Below, piece by piece: positions 59,510 to 64,000 of a stretch of DNA of 64,000 nucleotides. Numbering within the stretch: the first letter of the stretch is position 1; each line of letters begins with the position of its first letter. Position numbers and translations under genes: made by a program. The notes under the pieces are model-generated. The model saw nothing but the letters and a program-made list of their open reading frames with translations. It had not been told where the DNA came from and searched no databases. This DNA is from Doryteuthis pealeii (Eukaryota; Mollusca; Cephalopoda; Myopsida; Loliginidae): the NCBI GenBank assembly GCA_023376005.1, contig CM042150.1:72449494-72513493 (forward strand), in the 5' to 3' direction.

Positions 59510-59951
59510 ATGATATGTGATGGGGTCTAACTTTTCTTACTTATTCTTGCTTGTTCTGCTATCTCCTTTGGGCTGATTTCTTCTTTGGACTGGGTGTCTG
59601 CTCATTTCTTGTTGATCAATTAAGCAAGCAAGACCGTTTTTTCTTTATTAAGAACCCACATGCCAAAAGGGTTTTTAACCGCACAGTGAGAGCCCGGCAT
59701 CTTAGGAGCGAAGACCCTAGCGTCTGCTACACCTAACTGCCGAAATCTGCTTAAATAACTTAATTTCTTTTCACACGCCTTTCCTTGGCGTGAGTCGGGG
59801 GGTCAAGTAAAGGTTAACTGCCGTCAATAACTCCAACGGCTGACGGTAACTTTCTATTTAAACTCGCTATTTGAATTTTCAACGAACTTCAATTAAAAAA
59901 TCTTGCTACACTTCATACATAATTCGTAGGCTATCTACGAACTATGTAACA
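59427..59951 (-). repeat. Solo LTR-D (copy D)
   Basis: TAAT duplications at 59,423-59,426 and 59,952-59,955. 525 bp, one base from the length in copy C. Confidence 0.88.
59457..59504. repeat. (GA)n microsatellite inside LTR-D (copy D)
   Basis: GA run that ends in six to seven Gs. It is the same locus as 11,709-11,759, where the run is a few repeats longer. Confidence 0.95.
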
Positions 59952-60534
59952 TAATGGCGCATTTCTTCAGAGTCGTCTTCATATGGTCTTTGAACAGCTT
60001 TCGAGGTCTCCTGCCCATCGAGTGCCTTCTGCGAGTTCACCATAAAGTACCTTACGGGGGAGTCTGTCTGCAGGCATCCGGATGATGTAACCCAACTATC
60101 GCAGTTGGCATTGCGATTCGATGGTATCAATTGGGTCAATGCGTGCTCTGCTTCGAATTTCTGAGCGGGGATTTTGTGCCCAGTATGCGTTGGAGGCAGT
60201 TAGTGTGGAATGCCTCCAGTTTCTTCAGGTGTCTGTGATACAACACCCATGACTCGCTTCTGTATAAGAGTATGGATAAGCATACAACTTTATATACAGA
60301 GATCTTAGTATTGATGGAGAGACCTCTGTTCATGAACACTCTGTGAGATAGCCTATTAAAAGATGATGAAGCCAGGCCAATCCGCCGTTGCGCTTCAATT
60401 GTGAGATCGTTTGTGTTGTTTAAGACAGATTTTAGGTAAGTGAACTCCTCTACATTTTTCAGTGGTTGATGGTTAATGAGGAGTTCAGTAATCGGAGGTT
60501 GACATTTATTGAGAACTTTATGCGTTATCGTTTA

Positions 60535-61140
60535 TTCCTGGTCAGTACACCCATGTTTTGGCTCTTAGGATACTTTTTTAACGCCTTGATGGAATGCATG
60601 GATCCTGTTTAGGATTTAATTCCTCATATTGTTAGGAATTAGTATTCTCCCTCCTTTCAGTACTAAGCCACAGATAGCTCATGTCTGAATGGCCAATATA
60701 GTCTGTGTGGTGATGGGGTATCTTTGGCTTTGTCCGGCCATCCAACATATATTTCTTCTCTTAGCGCTGACACTACCTAGTTATTTTTTGGCTGACCATT
60801 TCCAACGGTTAGTCTCAACGGTCAGTCTCAACTGTGAATGGCCTCCCATACACGTACGTATGGAATCTCTGGCACCCAAACACCACTGCCAACATCTCAC
60901 GTTCTATGTCTGCATATCTTTGCTCAGTGGAAGGGAGTGATTTGGATGCGAATGCAACTGGCCTATCATTTTGTAGTAGTGCTGCTCCTAGTCCTCTGCT
61001 CGAAGCATAAACTTGGATGGTCGTTGGCTTGGTAGGGTCAAAATACGCAAGGGTTATTTCTTTACTGATTATGGCCTTAATTCGTTGGAAGGCATTCTCA
61101 TGGCTGTTCGTCCACGTATATTCGTTTCCCTTTTTCAGGA
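60535..61140 (-). pseudogene. Ty3-1 integrase N-terminus and RNase H (copy D)
   Basis: The 125-codon minus-strand frame 61,192-60,815 is the longest clean piece of Ty3-1. It covers the RT thumb (IARLSEHTANLRNLLKKG), FDPTKPTT, then RNase H to FHTYVYGRPFTVETD. The TAT codon at 61,007-61,009 puts Tyr at the first catalytic Asp. The integrase zinc domain is at 60,690-60,535. Confidence 0.8.
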
Positions 61141-62480
61141 GGTTGCGAAGATTGGCAGTGTGCTCAGACAATCGAGCTATAAAAGGGGTCATATGTCACC
61201 ATTTCTAGGATGTGCTGTAGTTCAGCTTCGTTGGTAGGAGATTCTAGGGTTTTGATATCTTCTACTTTTTGCGGATCTGGGTGTACTCCATTCTCATCGT
61301 AAATTCTACCAAATAATTTTATGGATTTAGTCTTAATGTTGCATTTTGTGTTGTTGAATACAAGACCATTTCCCTTTGCAGCTTCTATCAGGCTGAGCAA
61401 GTTGCTATCATGCTCGTTTTCATCTTTTCCAAATACCACGACATCATCAGAGATGGTTCCGGGGCATTTTTCAAGTATTTGGTCCATCTTTTGCTGGAAT
61501 ACACCCTGGCTCATCATTAGCCCGAATGGCATCCTCATGAAACAGTACCTGCCAAATGGACTTTTGAAGCATGTTAGGGTTTGACTCTCTTCATCAAGCT
61601 CAATGGACCAGTAGCCATTTTTTTGCGTCAAGCTTACTGAACCATTTTGCTTTTGCCATTTTGTGGGTCATTTCTTCCAGGGTTGGGACTCTGTGATCAC
61701 ATTTTTTGATTGCCTTATTCAAATCTTTTGGACCGAGGCAAATCCTCATTTGTCCGTTGCTTTTCCGACTATATGCTAGCCTGCTGACTCAGTCGGTTGA
61801 TTTTTCAACTTTCTTTATAACCCGGTGTAAGAATGGTTCAAAGTTATATATACTTTGAATACAAAACTCTGACGAAGATTAACAGACAAAACATTTAATA
61901 TAGTACAGCACATGGATATGACGAGATACAAGTACATAGGTAAAAAGATAGATACAAAGTACATAGGTAAAAAGATAGATACACATTCATGAATGGTACA
62001 AGATAACATATAAAAGCCACAGACATGAGACTAGGGATAGTCCATGCTGTGTTAATTCACTTACAGTAATGTAAGGGGGGCGAAGCCCCAACGAGAAGGG
62101 TTAGACCTTAACTAACCCATGTGTCTCGTAGTATCAGGAACAGGAAAAGAGGCTTGAACCCAGCGCTTAAATACTATAGCCCCCTAGCGGGCACCAGCAA
62201 ACTAAACGGGCAGACAACTCAACGGGAAGATAATCCCTACACCGGTCTTTCACCAACTTGTCTAATTCTTTTTTAATTCATCCTTTAGGTGGATGGGGCA
62301 TTTTCGTGGTGCATGTATGACTGGGGTTATTGTGGGGTCAATAACAATGTGGTATTTACCTGGAAAGTGGCCTATGCGGTCGAATTGTTTTGGGTAGTCT
62401 CGTAGTAAATCGTTGATGAACTGTATTTGTTTGTTTTCTTTTATTTCACAATGTAGGGTTAACATTTTTAGGTTTCGACA
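61141..62480 (-). pseudogene. pol: Ty3-1 reverse transcriptase split by LTR-A
   Basis: The frame 61,631-61,164 covers NGYWSIELDEESQTLTCFKS, CFMRMPFGLMMSQGVFQQKM, the catalytic stretch TISDDVVVFGKDENEHD (SDD codons at about 61,444-61,452) and the thumb. Upstream of LTR-A, 62,465-62,262 gives LTLHCEIKENKQIQF, then a G-x-Y-H-I-V-I-D-P block and CPIHLKDELKK. Family members usually have ADD; Ser is a mild change. A stop after the ccgg duplication would end translation even without LTR-A. Confidence 0.85.
61826..62241 (-). repeat. Solo LTR-A
   Basis: 416 bp, TGT...ACA termini, ccgg duplications at 61,822-61,825 and 62,242-62,245. On the minus strand: TGTAGGGATTATC start, GTATTTAAG TATA-like box, CTTCGCCCC stem and a duplicated CTTTTTACCTATGTACTTTG-like block, then a TTACA end. 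Its layout and several blocks (GTATTTAAG, TATCTTGTACC, the GC stem) are shared with LTR-B, so the two families are related. Confidence 0.9.
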
Positions 62481-63640
62481 GTTTGGTAATCCTAGTATTG
62501 CTAGTCCATTTGTGTCTGCAATGTAGAATTTTTCTGTCGACCATGTGTCTTGGTTGTATTTACATTGGAGTTTTGTTATATCTTAGGATATCCGTAAAAG
62601 CGTATGGTTTGCAAGGAAGAATAATGGACAAGATTAATTGGATAAAAAATCGTTTATTGAAATAACGAGTGTGAAAATTGTTGTTGTCGCCGTAGATAAC
62701 GGTAGTAGTTCTCTGGAGTGGCCGAGGGGTCGGTGAGGTGTGGGTATCGTATGATACGTCGGAATCTCTCTTGGCCTGGTGCAAGGCGTGAGGTGGTAGA
62801 AGTTGAGTTGATACGGTCACTTGGTGTAGGGACCAAGTCAGGAATATCTCAGTGGAATAGTGATGGTCAGGGAAGGTAGTAGTGGCCGAGGGAGTTGAGT
62901 TCGTCTCGGTAGGATACTGTTGTAAGTGGATACGGTCACTTGGTGCGGGAAATAAGTCTGGAATATCTCAGCGAGTTGTAGCGGGTAGCGCTGTAGTGGT
63001 CAGGGGGGTAAGGATGTCGCCTGGCTACGGTGAGGTGTTGAAGTAAGGCTGAGTGTCCGGGTGGGCGAGGGCGTGCGTGGTGGTGGGTGCGTAGCAGTTC
63101 CTTGATCCTCTCGTCTGGTGATATTCTCGGTTCCAGGCCGTCCGTCCAACTGCTTATTCTCAAAATGCCTGGGTTTATATGCTACGCGATCGGCTCCAGA
63201 AAGCCTTTGAGGTGTTTAGCGGGAAGATTTTTCATTGGTTGAAAATCCGGATTCCTTACAATATTATTTTTTGTTTATTTTGGAATTCCTCTCAAGCGTA
63301 ACTCAATCCGAGCCTATGCGCAGAACTGCGTCGAATTGGTCACTTCGTGAGAGGGTACCATTGAGTTCACTTCCGTTTGTTGCCTCCGACTTGAGTTTTG
63401 ATGTTTTATGCTAGCGAGGTGTATTTTGTGAGTAAGCATTGTGAATCATAAGAGATATCTTCTCTCTGATATAACAGTTTGATGTTGCCAATTTGTGGTA
63501 TGGATGGTCTTATTGTATGCTGTTAAAATGGTGTTTGATTGCTTCACTAATTTTGCTGGTGGATTTGGACACATTTATTTCTTCTGCTCCAGTGTCTACT
63601 TTTACCGGTAGTTTTGCTGGTATCTTTTCTCTTTCTGGTA
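62481..63640 (-). pseudogene. Ty3-1 protease split by LTR-C (copy D)
   Basis: N-terminal half 63,640-63,477 with the DTG region at about 63,594-63,602. C-terminal half 62,573-62,481 with FYIADTNGLAILGLPNCR. In this copy the sequence on both sides of LTR-C is clean enough to see that it lies within one beta-strand-rich domain. Confidence 0.78.
62574..63476 (-). repeat. Solo LTR-C (copy D)
   Basis: 903 bp between gttt duplications (62,570-62,573 and 63,477-63,480). Termini TGTTATATC and its complement are perfect over nine bases here. Confidence 0.9.
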
Positions 63641-63699
63641 CATGGATTTTTATTTTTGTTGTGACCTCAGTACGGCTTTCCGAATTGTTTATATTGTGG

Positions 63700-64000
63700 A
63701 ATTGTAGATCACAATAATCACCATGGTCTACCGCATGAATATTTTATTCTGTCTCTGGTTGTATTTCGACTTGTATCGTTCCCTTGGTAGATTGTTGTAT
63801 TTCGTTTTTTTCCTTCGTTTTGCAAACACTCGCCTAGTGGTTCCATTTCCCACATTTTAAGCATTTTGTACCCTGGGCTGGGCATTTGTCGCATCGTTTG
63901 TGGTTCTCTCCACATTTTGGACATCATCTGTTTTTGTGTTTATTCTGTATGCTATCAACTGTGGCATTCTGTTGTTAGTTTTGATTTCTTGTGGCTTTTG
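63700..64000 (-). pseudogene. Ty3-1 nucleocapsid end (copy D), cut by window edge
   Basis: Zinc-knuckle cysteines of the C-x-x-C type are legible at about 63,860-63,925 on the minus strand. The rest of gag lies past the window end. Confidence 0.65.

Larger units (their letters stand above)
59166..60530 (-). pseudogene. LINE ORF2 3' fragment split by LTR-D (copy D)
   Basis: Minus strand. 60,480-60,136 gives the thumb region with GLSINTKISVYKVVCLSILL in one frame. 60,139-59,956 gives the QLRW to SEEMRHY part in another. 59,422-59,166 holds the zinc-finger tail. It abuts Ty3-1 integrase at about 60,530 and Ty3-3 at about 59,165. Confidence 0.78.
47396..64000 (+). repeat. Copy D, right arm of the 33-kb palindrome
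   Basis: The best-polished copy and the reference for the domain descriptions below. It pairs with copy C to the last base of the window, so the palindrome probably continues beyond 64,000. Positions 47,946-63,715 also match copy A directly. Confidence 0.94.

Noticed and set aside
60689..61237. Plus-strand frames across the Ty3-1 RNase H region
   Set aside because: Antisense shadows of the well-supported minus-strand RT-RNase H reading.
1..64000. CRISPR array, prokaryotic operon or phage region
   Set aside because: No spaced direct repeats, no ribosome-binding-site-led gene strings, and the content is eukaryotic retroelements.
1..64000. Helitron or DNA transposon with transposase
   Set aside because: No Rep/helicase or transposase motif was readable. 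The hairpin at 54,469-54,514 recalled a Helitron end, but the flanking 13-14-bp duplication rules that out.

Overview
This window is eukaryotic and almost certainly metazoan. It is AT-rich, holds no recognisable host gene, and consists nearly entirely of nested, decayed retroelements: three Ty3/gypsy elements, one BEL/Pao element, a LINE fragment, five LTR families, a tRNA-derived SINE and (GA)n/(CT)n microsatellites. The retroelement mix points to an invertebrate. A CCAAGGGAG-type motif seen twice recalls repeats common in molluscs, but that placement is weak.

The whole window is one locus-length unit shown four times in alternating orientation. Copy A (1-15,935, +) is followed by its reverse complement, copy B (15,936-29,989). 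Then come a 100-N scaffold gap (29,990-30,089), copy C (30,090-47,257, same orientation as B) and copy D (47,396-64,000, same orientation as A). Paired coordinates sum to about 31,950 in A/B and about 94,660 in C/D. The copies differ mainly by single-base indels. A has a scrambled stretch at 4,690-6,300. B has a 39-nt G run and a 96-bp GC-rich insert found in no other copy. This looks more like repeated or fold-back long reads of one locus than four evolved copies, although a true palindrome at C/D cannot be excluded.

Reading copy C left to right, the unit is as follows. Ty3-1 (+) has gag, a protease split by solo LTR-C, a reverse transcriptase split by solo LTR-A, RNase H and the integrase N-terminus. 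A LINE 3' fragment (+) follows, split by solo LTR-D, which carries the microsatellite. Next are a Ty3-3 remnant (-), LTR-B (-) and Ty3-2 (-), whose integrase, RNase H, RT, protease and gag are all recognisable and whose gag is split by a hairpin-ended retroposon. A short LTR remnant with a tRNA-Leu-like primer site closes Ty3-2. After an unassigned 1.1 kb comes BEL/Pao pol (-), interrupted by two LTR-E copies fused head to head at their primer-binding sites. About 2.4 kb of unassigned AT-rich DNA with a GA repeat, a SINE and the unique ~140-nt loop complete the unit.

No element looks able to move on its own. Key catalytic residues are changed in every copy: RNase H Asp to Tyr in Ty3-1, RNase H Asp to Asn and protease DTG to DTR in Ty3-2, and integrase Glu to Lys in BEL/Pao. 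The clean target-site duplications of LTR-A (ccgg), LTR-C (aaac), LTR-D (atta) and the hairpin retroposon (13-14 bp) give the order of nesting. Because frames are broken by indels that differ between copies, domain extents are approximate, and many frameshifts are probably sequencing errors.
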